Shown here piece after piece: positions 21,694 to 32,902 of a stretch of 64,000 nt of DNA. The DNA comes from Laburnicola sp. R22_1 (lineage: Eukaryota > Ascomycota > Dothideomycetes > Pleosporales > Didymosphaeriaceae). The notes beneath the pieces were generated by a model, which saw nothing but the letters and a program-made list of their open reading frames with translations, did not search any database and was not told the origin of the DNA. The first letter of the stretch is position 1. Each line of letters starts with the position of its first letter. The stretch spans positions 1,488,001-1,552,000 of the forward strand of contig JACONQ010000016.1 of NCBI GenBank assembly GCA_014281115.1, given 5' to 3'. The translations under genes were made by a program, and so were the position numbers.

Positions 21694-22572
21694 TCATGCC
21701 ACAACGGACATTTTAGCCTTGGCTTCCACCACAGAGATAACAGATACCAGGTCTGCATGACACTCCTCAACATCAGCGAGATCCATGGGCGGCGGCTCAG
21801 GCCCTTTATAATTCTCTTCCTCGACGTCGATTTGAATCCGAGCAGCCTTCAAGACGATCTTGTCCTCGCGGAAGACCTGCACAATGTGCTCCCATATTGA
21901 CTCATTGATACGAATAATGAACTGGACGCAGAGGAAGTCCAGCGCCGGGAACCAGACTTTGAGCGCATTGAGCGCCTGATAGTCGGGACTCTTCCGCAGC
22001 ATCTCGCGGCAGTTATCCAAAACGGTCTCGGTTTCCGAGTACGGCGTCCACATGTCGCGCTGGCTGATGCTGATGATGCAAACGACATGCAGAGACCGGA
22101 CGAGGTGGCCGATATGCGCGGGCGGGACGAACAAGACGCGGGCATTCTTGGGGTGGAACCATTCGCGCTTGATGAATATCGTGTTGTTCTTGTAGACTGC
22201 CTCTAGGACCATCCGGCGCACGGCTTTGGAGACTTTCAGCCAGCGCGTGATGCGTCCGCCGAGGGAGAGTAAGCTGTTGGCGCGGTCGTGGTTGATTGGA
22301 CGCTTCGTGGAGATGGTCATGGCGTGGTTGATTATCTCGAAGATGATCTCGTTGGGGACGCGTTGGAAGGTGTCTGATGGGTGGGTGTGTTAGCGTGGAT
22401 TGTTGAGATTCCTTTGCTTTGAGGTTAAACTAAACGTACTGTCGCGTGGAAATTGTGCAGGTGGAGATGCATGGGCGCGTGCTGCCGTCTTGCGCTTCTT
22501 GGGCTTCGGTGTGGGTAATGCGGAGAGCCCGGCATTAGCCCGCTTCTTTGAAGCGCGGGTCAAGGCCACCAT
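21694..22572 (-). CDS. F-box-like protein
   Basis: Exons 22572-22440 and 22373-21694, joined over a 66-bp GTACGT...CAG intron, give 270 residues. A basic N-terminus (KPKKRKTAARAHA) resembles a nuclear localisation signal. The intron junction restores an F-box-like start, TFQRVPNEIIFEIINHAM (about residues 45-62). The following WLKVSKAVRRMVLEAVYKNN is typical of fungal F-box proteins of unknown target. The rest is an undefined alpha/beta region and an acidic tail. By family it would link a substrate to a Skp1-cullin ubiquitin ligase; the substrate is unknown. Its neighbour at 23304-24666 also starts with an F-box-like segment. Confidence 0.75.
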
Positions 22573-23170
22573 GCTGGGTTGACCTGCTTGCCGTCTGAGG
22601 AGTTGCAGGTGTGTCGTGCGAGGAGTCGAGTTGAGGTTGGGGGTGTGAAGCTCGGTTTATATACTGGAGTGTGGCGAGCCCGGACTCGATGATGTAAGTG
22701 CCAAGTCGCTGGTGGTGTAGGCGACTATAATGGTTCGCTTCCTATTGTGTGTATTGTGCGTATTGTATTGTATAGTAGTGAAAGAGTGCTGGTGGTGAAA
22801 GAGCACTTGGTCACTGTTCGCTAGTCTGGATAAGTCCGTCGCACCGTGGGAACCCGAGCGGGCCACACAACGCTCTTATTGCCTCAAACACGACCATTGT
22901 GATATCACTGTGACTCGAGCAACCCGCCTGAGAGGTAATGGTGGAGGACTTGTTTCTATCAGCTGAGTAATAGAATCCCAAGGGCACCATCATAGTCAGA
23001 ATCAAAACTTCCTCATTCCCGAGTTTCTTCAAGTCTTCAGCAAACAGATTCAGAGTTCAAAAGTATATTATTTTACCGGAGGTGACCGGTTGAAGCAGTG
23101 ATCCAACGAAACCTTGGACACATGCAGACCCTCTAGAATCCCATGACGTCCACACACCTCGCTTCCTCTG
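22573..23170. other. Intergenic, no supported gene
   Basis: Upstream flank of the F-box gene and downstream flank of the F-box/ankyrin gene. Only short frames, none convincing. Confidence 0.5.
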
Positions 23171-23261
23171 GCTGAGCTTGAATGACGCTGAGCTTGAATG
23201 ACGCTGAGCTTGAATGACGCTGAGCTTGAATGACGCTGAGCTTGAATGACGCTGAGCTTGG
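23171..23261. repeat. 16-bp minisatellite, 5 copies plus a partial
   Basis: Exact tandem copies of GCTGAGCTTGAATGAC start at 23171, 23187, 23203, 23219 and 23235, with a partial copy at 23251. It begins about 40 bp beyond the stop of the F-box/ankyrin gene, so it would lie in the 3' UTR. The 16-bp unit is not a multiple of three, which argues against coding. Confidence 0.95.
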
Positions 23262-23303
23262 ACAAATGCAAAGCTTCCAGAAAACTTGCATCGACTTTTC
23301 CTC

Positions 23304-24666
23304 CTAATCAAATCTCTTTTCCCAGGTCGGAACCTCAATACTCTCGGACTTCATCTTTGCTTCTCGCATCAAGTTGTACACCGCTTTCCTTGACGTCCGC
23401 ACGCTAACATCCTTCAAACTCGCACCGCGATCGATCAGAGTCTGGACGACGCGAATATCTCCTCTCTTCCTTGCGATTTCGATCGGCTTCTCGGGGTGAT
23501 AATCTTTGGAGTAATTGGGATTCTCCACACCGTCGATGTTCGCGCCCTCGTCCAGAACAGCGACAACAACCTCCGGTGTGCCTGCTCTCACGGCAATTGT
23601 TAGTGGCGTTGACGCTTGCCAGAGATGATCCGCGCTCATAGAGTGGTGCCTGATCAATTGCATGACCGCGCTGGCCATTCCCAGCTCGCAAGCTTGCAAA
23701 AACGACTTCTGCAAGTCTCGAGTCTTGTGTTGACGAGGAAAGTTGGTTTTGAGTATCATGTCCACAATATCGGGGTTCTTCGAACCCAAGGCCGACAGGA
23801 TCCAGATGTTGAAGTATGAGTGGGATAGCTTGAGGCGGGTCTCGTGGAGATCGAGCAATGCTTTGACCATGTCAGGTTTTCCTTCTCCAATTGCGAATCT
23901 CACAGCTCGGCAGAAGCTCTGCTGCAGATACTGAGGCGCGGTTGCCTCGCGACGGTACATCTGACGCCGGACTTTGGTCAGGTACTCGGAAAGAACGACA
24001 AGGATTTCGTAGTCGTCGCGAATGACGGCGATGCGGAGCGGGTCGCCAAATATGGTATGGACTTGCTCGTCGTTGAATTGAGTCAGGAGCTGCTTCATCA
24101 ATTTGGTGTCGCCAATGGCAGCTGCTCCCCCGAGTTGAGCTTTGTGGGTTGTAGGATCGCTCTCGCTGTCATGATTGGGTCCGCTGTAAGTCCCCAGCAC
24201 GGTCAACAGGTCGTCATCCTTGGCGCATTTTCCTACCGCTTTGCACACTTCCTCACGGACAACCTCCTTGTCCATTCGATGTGCAAAGTCTGACTCTTTG
24301 AGGAGGTATGCGATCATGTAGTTGATGCCATTTAGCATCGGGCAGTGCCAATGTTTATCAAACTTTGACCGAAAGTAGAGGAGGAGCCACGCCTTGCTCT
24401 TGACTTCTGCGACGACGCCGTTTCCAGAACGGAGCATCTCCGGGGGTTGTTTCATGAAGACATCGTACTCAATGTCTTGTAGGAAAGTACCTGGAATATG
24501 TTGGTATGGACACGTTGTTTCAGTCGCGACTTCGACTTCCGTAAAGAATATGGGCCGACTCACGACAGACTCGGCGCAACTTCCAGGCTTCGCCAACGCC
24601 GGCCTGTTCCACCAACTTGTTCGCGATCCGCTGAAAGATCTCCGGGGGTAAGTCGAGTAGCTCCAT
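23304..24666 (-). CDS. F-box/ankyrin-repeat protein
   Basis: Exons 24666-24564 and 24490-23304 with a 73-bp intron give 429 residues. The N-terminus MELLDLPPEIFQRIANKLVE is F-box-like, and the intron junction restores the WKLRRVCRTFLQDIEYDVF block common to fungal F-box/ankyrin proteins. Ankyrin-type repeats fill the second half: GAAAIGDTKLMKQLL, AVRFAIGEGKPDMVKALLD, TPLTIAVRAGTPEVVVAVLD with EGANIDG, and IARKRGDIRVVQTLIDRGA. By family this would be a substrate-binding subunit of an SCF ubiquitin ligase. A decayed tandem paralogue lies directly upstream (25032-26280). A 16-bp minisatellite follows the stop. Confidence 0.85.
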
Positions 24667-25031
24667 GATTACCCTGTCTCTCGTCAGTTATAGTTCAATG
24701 TGGAGCAAAACAGGCAGCGCAGGTGCGGTTCGTAGGTGCAGTCAGTCTGTGTCAGTCGCGAGCAGAAAAAGATTGACAGAGAAAGTTGATTGATATCATG
24801 TTTAAAGTGGGCCGCGCCTTCCAGCTACGAGGCACTTATAAAGTGAAAAAGGCTTTCTTGGCTGGGTGGAAAGCCTCCTGGAAGACACGACTTTCTCACC
24901 TACAAGATCTGGGAAAGTGAAATGTGAATCAAAGCTGGAGCTTAATTCGCCTAAAGTATTCCAAAGTCACGCAAGTGCTGCATAAACAACAATGGTAGTC
25001 TGCCATATATGATTGCCGTGTTTTTAGAAAT
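24667..25031. other. Intergenic, promoter side of the F-box/ankyrin gene
   Basis: No open frame of note. A TATA-like TTATAAAG lies near 24836, but a functional role is not shown. Confidence 0.45.
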
Positions 25032-26280
25032 TTAGCAACTTGCCCGCCTATCTACCGTAACGCTAGGATATCTCATCCACCAAAGACAAAACACGTTGAA
25101 AACATACACTAGATAATCAGACACGAAGCTCTGTTGTTCCCGAAAGTCTTTAACATCCCTCCCTCTATTCTTAACAACCAAAATCGACTCATCATTCAAA
25201 TCCAGCACAGTATTAACATCCGCGCCGACATCCAAAACAGCGACAACAGCACCTGCTGAGACATACCTACTAACAACCAGCAGCGCCATATCTCCACCAG
25301 GCCACAGCTAGTTTCCATCGAACCTAGCATCTCTCGACGAGCAACTCGATATTCTCAACATGTGCTTATACCCATTCGCCATTCCAACCCTTCCTCCATC
25401 TCCTACACGCGATTTTAAAAATCTCCTCTAACATGCGGCCGTGCGTGTGCTTCGTTAGGTTTTTTTTTTTTTTTTTTACTTATAATAACGTAAATAATAC
25501 ATTTGTTAGGTTCTTTTGTAACGCAACATATTACCGGTAACATGGCCAGAATTTTTTTTAATTTCTTTAAAAACAAAGGTTAAATTGTTTAAAATAGCAG
25601 CCTACCTAGTGCTGTTTCTACTAACTAGGAAGGGAGAGGACGTACCGGCTTCTACCGTGCGGGTAGACCGCGACATAACAACAGGGCGTACCTCTGCGGC
25701 GAATTCTTTGGCATGAGCTGCGGGAGCCGTTTTGTGAGCAGCGAGAAGACAGCATTGAGTATGGTGGTACCGTTGATGTCGTTGGAAGCGTGGCGCGACG
25801 CCGCTACGACATGTGCGGATCCTCCTCCCTGTGAGTTCTCACAACAGATGTAGAATTTCACCACGGTCTTGTGTTGTTCCTCGTTCGAGTGACCCGTGGC
25901 CGATCTAGTGTCAGGCTTGAGGTATCCTGCAAAGGTAGCAACGGCATCGTAGTGGCCTGGAACTGCAACATGCCCGAGTGGCTCGTCGAGCATAGGCATG
26001 TTCCCGTCGTAGTATTTTGTACAATTAGCTTGGGGAAGCAAAGGTTTCGTGAGTGGAACATCTCCCACTGTTGCAGCTGCTGCAAATTTAATCTCCGCTG
26101 AGAGCGGCTGCTTCACAAGATCTGGGGACTCTTCAGGCCATTGCTCCATTTCCACCCCAGTGAAGCCCATCACTTCTTCGAAGACATGAGCACGCATATG
26201 GTATGTGACAGTCTCGCACAAGACTTGGAGATATTGGCCTTCTCGCTGAGAGAGTAGTGTGACATCACTCACCCACTCAC
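25032..26280 (-). pseudogene. Decayed tandem copy of the F-box/ankyrin gene
   Basis: Two separated fragments lie in the same order and on the same strand as the intact neighbour. The upstream fragment (about 26280-25652) contains AEIKFAAAATVGDVPLTKPL and DEPLGHVAVPGHYDAVATFAGYL. These match the neighbour's KAQLGGAAAIGDTKLMKQLL and GDPLRIAVIRDDYEILVVL segments. The downstream fragment (about 25289-25032) contains VSAGAVVAVLDVGADVNTVL and matches the last ankyrin repeats. The F-box end is missing. AT-rich sequence with an 18-T run (25460-25477) separates the fragments, and a 23-A run (26282-26304) closes the upstream edge. Confidence 0.65.
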
Positions 26281-26504
26281 CAAAAAAAAAAAAAAAAAAA
26301 AAAACTACACAACGCAAAGAATAAAAATCTCAGTTCCAACCAAACACTAACATACCAAATCTAAAAATACGCTTTCTATCCCCACAACCAAAAAGAAAAA
26401 GAAAAAAAGTGCACCAGCGAGAAGCTGAACAGAATAGTATCCGTATCCAAAAAAAGGTGTAAATGGCAGATTCCCCGTGCTTCGCATTCGCAGCTTCGCA
26501 ACGT

Positions 26505-29271
26505 TCAAGCCCAGCCGTCACGTTCTCTTTCGTCCTTGCCACCCCCGCTACCCTTGAACCATCCCACTCCCACATTGGCGACCCCCTTCCAGCGTTCCAC
26601 ACTGCTCTTCTTCGTAAAGCTATACTGCCTGTCGCGACTCCGTTCGAGCCGCTGCTTGAACGGTGTCTGACCCGAGATACCCAAACCGCCCAGCTCCATG
26701 TCTTCTCGAACCCCAGCTTCGCGGAAGCCCAACGCAGACCCACAGCCTCTCGCGGACGTCATCGAGGTACTCCGAGGCATTGCGTTCGCTCTCGACGTTA
26801 GCGTCTCATTCGATCGCACTTTTCGGAGACGACTCTGAAGATCCGCCACGTCACCGTCCCCCAGGATCTTGCCTTTCCGGTTGCTGGGTGGCGTGCGATA
26901 GTCAAAGTTTGAGTTCGCGCTTCGCAGGGTGTATTTGCGGGGGCTTTGGTCGAGAATCTGGCCAAGATCCTGGATTTCTTCGGCTTGAGCCCGCATGCGA
27001 TCAAGCGACTGTATACGCGCAGCAGCGAAAGCGTGGCCTTGAACAGAGCGTGATGGGCGTCGACCAAGACGAGGTGGCGAATGGCGACGCTGATACGTGT
27101 GGGCCGTTCGTTTCTCTTCGATTGCAGCGGCTACCTGGGCGACAGAATTTGGCACCACATCAAGCGAATTCTGTGGCGACAGTCAGTTGAGAGGAAAAGA
27201 GGGGTTGTGACTGCGCTATGCGAGGGATAGACGGACCATGTGTATGAGCACTATTGGTAGTTGGACCGTCACAAGCTTTCTAGACGAAGTCAGCTCTCAT
27301 CGGTGAGGGGGATGTAGTGTAAAGTACGTATGGGAGGTGCCCACGAGGACATTGAGAAAGTAGCGAACTTCGAAATACTTTCCTGTTCGGGTCAGTCTTG
27401 GAAGATGCAAGAGAACCATGACTGTGCTACACACCACACTTGACCGTGGCGTGCCCTCGAGGTACCTCGAGATCGCATGTCCGAATATGCGTATTGTGCG
27501 CCAGGACGCCATGCCAGCCTGCAGAACCTTGTTTGACAGTAGCTTTGCTAAGTATAGTTCTTTCGTTACTGTCGAATATGCGAGCTTGACTAGCTGATTT
27601 CTCCACGGTCGATGCAGCGGCCTAAGGGTTTCGGATCAGCAAACCCTCTCGAACTGTGCCCAAACCGCACAACAAACATGTTTATAACAGAGGATATCTC
27701 GTTCCAGCTGCAACTCAATCTTCTTTATCGTCATTTGGCTGTTGTTGGCAATATGAACGTCGACGTATATGCTAGTACCACTGACCCACACTTGCCGGTG
27801 CAAGCCGGCTGTGAGTCGAATGACTCCAACGGTGGTATCTCCAGGTTTCAATCATTCATCAGAAGCGGTGAGAGGGCTAGGCAGAGACATGAGAGCTTTC
27901 TCAGCTGATCCATCGTCAGAGACTTCAAGATATGGGCAAGAGCAACTTACGGTCGTAAACAGGCAATACCGTGATATCGTCCGAAGCTCTAACAATGTAC
28001 TGTTTTCCTTGATCACGAATGAGAAGTGAAACGCGGAGGACATACCGAATCCTTGCACTTTTGGATTGGAACGGCGGCGGCCCGACGTTGAGCGGCAGGC
28101 TCATTGTGAATGGAAGATTGGTAATTGAAGGCATCAGGTGCCAAAAAGGATCGTCTAGCCTTATCTGCTCTCGAGTGTCTACCATGTTGTGTGGTGGTGG
28201 ATTGTCATCGTCAATGAGCTCCGTAGCCAGATTAAGAAATACGGAGCGCCTGTTCCCGCTCATTTCCTCAAGCCCAAGAAGGTCGACGGATATTCGTGCA
28301 ATAGCTAAAGTCTTTCTATGTCGTATTCGCTTAACATCGTCAACGTTGATCTGTACAGTGCCCTCAACAGAGCCTCCTCCCACAAATATCCCTGCGGAGA
28401 GGTCTAGTCCCAGATGGACTCGGGGATGCCGATGAGTTGGGTATTCCAGCAGCTCGGCAGGAAGAGGCTCGCGAATAAAGGTTCGAGACGGTGGGCGTCG
28501 GTTAGTATCATGTGAGACAGGGTCGAGGCGCCCTGCGACGTTTCGTAGAGGCGACTGCGATTGTCCGTGTCGTGGAATGGTGTGACTAGCACCGCGAGGT
28601 GGGGGTGGGGGTATCGAAGGGACGTTGGTTGGGTGAGGCAGTTGTGGGACCCGTTGTGGCACTGAAAGAGACGGCCTGGGCCTGGAAACACTGCGGGCCC
28701 TGGTTCTGGACGACGATCGAGGTGGAACACTACCGGGCGGTATGCTGTATATACTGGATATGCTTAAGTCTGCTGGACTTGGTGGTGATGGTGTTCTACT
28801 AGAGGGTCGCCCACGGTGCGCTGATCTAACGCCAGTGCTATCGATGCTGGTCTTCCCGTTGGGGTCCTTGTTCTCCGCCAGTCTCATGTCAAGGCTAGGG
28901 CGTCTCGTTGCGATGGATGGTTTCCGCGTCAACTCACTGCGCGACACACTGCGCGGAAGATTGTTTTCGGAGTGCTTTCTCGGTATCGTATCGACCAAGC
29001 TTGGCTCTGTGAGTTCGCGAATGTCTGACAAGGGGCGCGTCCTCGCCCAGGACGTGACGTTGCCAGAATGAACTCTGGAATCCCCAAGAGTGTTGACTAC
29101 CATGCCTTCACGGCCGACTGTCTCCGACGCAGGTGGCGAGAGATAGGAAGAGCCACTCGCACGCTCCAACGAGAGACGAGGCTCGGACGGGAGACCTTTG
29201 CCGGGCGAAGGCTGCGAGTGACCTGGCCCCTTCAGCATCCGGCCCGCGAAGTCGGACAATGCCAATGGCAT
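26505..29271 (-). pseudogene. Arrestin-like (alpha-arrestin/ART) protein with one in-frame TGA
   Basis: Exons 29271-27951, 27904-27678, 27621-27435, 27382-27328, 27279-27237 and 27170-26505, with introns of 46-66 bp, sum to 833 codons in frame. A long Ser/Pro/Arg-rich disordered N-terminus precedes the arrestin N domain (HPRVHLGLDLSAGIFVGGGS). The C domain follows (TAGLHRQVWVSG, IELQLERDILCYKHAAA, IRTCDLEVPRGHATVKCGKY, EVRYFLNVLVGTSHTKLVTV). Alpha-arrestins recruit Rsp5-type ubiquitin ligases to plasma-membrane transporters. Exon 2 has a TGA at 27852-27854, after PSPLTASDE, that no splice choice I tried removes. CGA-to-TGA is one possible origin. Either the gene is broken in this strain or the base is a sequence error, since everything else is intact. 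Confidence 0.8.
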
Positions 29272-31144
29272 ACCGTCAGCCGCTGTGCTCTACGTGGCGC
29301 CGCGCAGTTGGGAGCGGTTCCGAGAATGATGGACTGAGCGCGGGACTGACGAGTAGCGATTAGATGCTGACTAGTTGATTACTGTTTGTGCGGGATCCGA
29401 TGCTGATGGAAACAGTGGGAAAGTCATGTGAGACTATGTCGATGCTCGATATCCAAGGGAGTTGATTGAGGGGCCGCGGTCGCATGCTGTTGGCCCCATG
29501 AGGCGAATAGAGGTTGTGAGGATGTACGTCAGGGTGAGGTTGGAAGGCATGAAGGGAGGCGTGCTCTTGCCTGCAGTAGCAGGGAACGAAGGAACGACAT
29601 GAACAATGGGCACGACCGCGCCTAACCACCATCCTACCATTCTTTCTATGCGACGCTCTCAATTTTGATCACTTGTTCATCTCTTGATAACGCGACCGGG
29701 CGTTGTTGGATGAGGATTGTCTGCAGACAGACATAGGGTGGAATCCCTGAAGGCAAGATGGTGTATCATTCGGATCTGATTCTTGGTTGGACAGACTATT
29801 GATCTGTCTGATGGTAGTAAATTGTTTTGAGATCGACCTACTTGACGCTCAATCATGAAGTAAGTGAAGGTGTATCATGAGTGGCATGTCACTTCTTCTG
29901 GACCGGTGAATTACTATGGTGGTACCCTCAAAATGTACGTCTTCTAGATGGCTCATATAGCCCTCCAAGTACGACATAGTCGTGGTTTGGCATGGCATGC
30001 TCATCTTCGATTTCTATGATGATTGATGACGTTCCAGGCCGCGTTGCACGCTCAAAATCCCAAGTGGGCTACTATCGCAGAGTGGCCGGATTTCATTACC
30101 ATGGAAGATGCAAGCCTTAGAGAAGACCGGGTTATTGCGGGGAGAGGAAGAAAGGCCTTCATTTCAAGGATGCACATGGTGATGCTATGCAATCCTGGCT
30201 TTTTCTATCAGCTGATGGAGCGCGCGGCTTTACTTGGTTAGGTCGCGCGGATGTAAACACTTCCATGGACGACTGAGAACAAATTCTGGAACGCTGGGCT
30301 GGCCAACTCAGAGGCTAATATTCCTGCGTGCGCGAGTGACCTCCAGGGCTGCCAACAACACGCGCTGTCGGCCATGCGAGCGGTGAGGCGTGCTAGGATG
30401 GGACGCTCCGGCTGGCCTCGGCGCCTACAGAAGCCTCCGATAACTCACGAAGCAAAAACCTAGTACGGAAAGGATGGCGGACGGTGGGGAGGATTCCGGA
30501 CGGCACTGATGGCACTCCTCTCCAGACAGGCGTGCGGCACGGCTGCGTTATCAGATCGAGATGGGCTGCAGGCGTCAGCCCTACCGCGAGGGGCACTGAC
30601 CTCATGGCGACGTCTCTGGCGCGCGGTCGGCGGCCGCTGCACGAGTGTGTCCGAGGCTGGGTTGCTTTTTTTGGAACTGTGCGTGGCCGCAGATGGCATT
30701 GTCGCGACCGACATGCGAAAGATGTCAGACGTATGATGAGGAAAGAAGTGTCAACCGCCGGCTCGGAGCGTGTGCGCTGGCGATCGCGTTGTTAAAGCAT
30801 GGAATACCTCGTTCCAAGGTTGAAGCCTCCCAGGTGTGCCTTGGAGATACCGGAGATGCAAGATAAAGTGGATGACGCGCCTTACCGAACAGGGAGAACC
30901 GATCCCCTTAGCGCTCCATTCCCGATGGAGGTGGTCTGTGCGGCGCACCCCTCCACCAAGCGAGAGGTGCTGGACAGGTGCGAAGAATTTTCTCTCCGCA
31001 CCTATGAGGTGGCGCTTTGCCTGTCATGTGCCTGCCTGCTGCGCTGGCGTGTCGCGCGCTGCGAAAAGGCTGCTGTGTTTTCGCGCGTCGGGAACTGTGA
31101 ATCCTAAGAGGAGGGGTATTTCGCGTGCTATGCTACGCGTACGG
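29272..31144. other. Intergenic, no supported gene
   Basis: Many overlapping short frames in moderately GC-rich sequence, none with a domain or clear splice structure. The left edge is the promoter of the arrestin-like gene and the right edge borders the AT-rich block. Confidence 0.5.
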
Positions 31145-32462
31145 CGTACTATGTGCTATTTAATATACAATAGAGACAGTATAGCCACTCTAGAAGCTAC
31201 TAGCTAATAATATATATACTATTCTAATTTTATACCTACTCTTTTTTTTAAGTTTATAGAGTAAATTTATAAATAGAAGCTAAAGTATATATATAACTAA
31301 GACTATATTTTATTTAACTTTAACGGAAATTTCGACTATAGATATTGTGCAGTAATGCAATGGTTTATTATTTGTATCTCTTTATAGATACTAGATATAA
31401 TAGACAGTTGCTTAACTAAATAAGAGCTAAGCTAACGTAATTTTAAGCAGTAATTACCCTTAGGTTACTCCGCGTCATAGTTACTACACACACCTTTTCC
31501 CCCTATCCTTTTAAAGAACCTCTATTACGTTATTATTTTATTATTATTATTATTATTACTAATATATTTATATAGTATTATAAGTAGTAAATAAGTAAAA
31601 GTACTAGTATGTATACTTTTTATTATTATTCTCTTTAATAATAGTTAACTATATATAGTAATATATAGTAAAATTATAATTATAGTTATTTTAAAAGTAC
31701 TTTTTAGTAGGTAAAAGTTCTAGAGCTTTGCTATATATATAATAACTATATATATTAGACTATTATATAACTACTTATATAGTAACTATAAACTAACCTT
31801 TTAAGCTAAATAATTTAAAGATTTATTTATACCTAGTATAGATCTAGTAAAGCTTTTAAATACTATATACCTATTTTTTAAATATATCTTTTAGTATTTA
31901 AGTATATTATAGTATTACTACGTACTTTATTAATATATACTCTTAATAGCTAAAGTGCTATAAGTTTAAAAGTAAAATATATTAAATTTTAAAGTAATTT
32001 TAATATAGTAAAGAGAAAAAAAGTAGTAAAAATATAATAAGATAGTATTACTAAGGAATAGTTAAACCTATAATATAGACTTATAAAGAGCTAGTTAATA
32101 ATTTTACTAATAGTAATATATTATATATACTTATAATATATAAGTATAAAGTAGTTACTAATATATATATAGATATAGTGCACTAAACTAATATTATATA
32201 ACTTATAACTAAGTATATATAATATATAATTTCTATAGCTAGCTAATATTCCTTTTAGTAAGAATAGCCTAATAAAAATAAATGAAAAAAGTATTTTATT
32301 TAAAATAGTTAGCTAGTATAATTATTTCTTATCTAGTTCTAAAGAATAAATATTTATATATATAAGCTTCTTAAAGAATAGTTAAGTAGTACTAAAATAG
32401 TATATAGTACTCTATTTAGTTATAAAATAGTAAAAACTAGAAGTTATATAGTTATTACTAGT
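31145..32462. repeat. AT-rich, RIP-like block
   Basis: About 1.3 kb made almost only of TA, TTA, AAG and AGT words, with very few C or CpA/TpG dinucleotides and no open frame. Both edges are abrupt; normal composition resumes at about GTGCACTGCGAG. This is the appearance of heavily RIP-mutated repeats in ascomycetes. No TIRs or LTRs can be recognised any more. Confidence 0.7.
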
Positions 32463-32902
32463 GCACTGCGAGTGTACTTGTAGTCGCTAGTATGTAGCGC
32501 GCTAATTGCTTGTGCAAAGTTGCCAACGTACGTAGGGTGGTGGAGAGCAGGCTGATGCTCGGAGGCGAAAACCCCGCTCGCGATGAGCCCTGCGCCGGGT
32601 GCTTTGACGTTCGCTGATCCACCACCACCGCCGAACTTCTCGTTTCCTTTACATAAAGTCTTACCTCACAGCATCTGCACTACAACCCACGGCCTACCTA
32701 GCTTCTTTCTTATCGATCATATCAACCGCGCCCACACACGTGCAAACCCTCGACCCGACGCTCCGGTCGTCCATTCAGCTAGCCTGGAAGAGCCTCTTTG
32801 CCGGCCATCTAGATAGTAGTCTACCTCGCACTCGAACTGTCTTGAACGTCTGTGCTTGGCGTTTGTGCCCCTCCTACGTCCGGAGGGGCACGCTGGCCGC
32901 TG

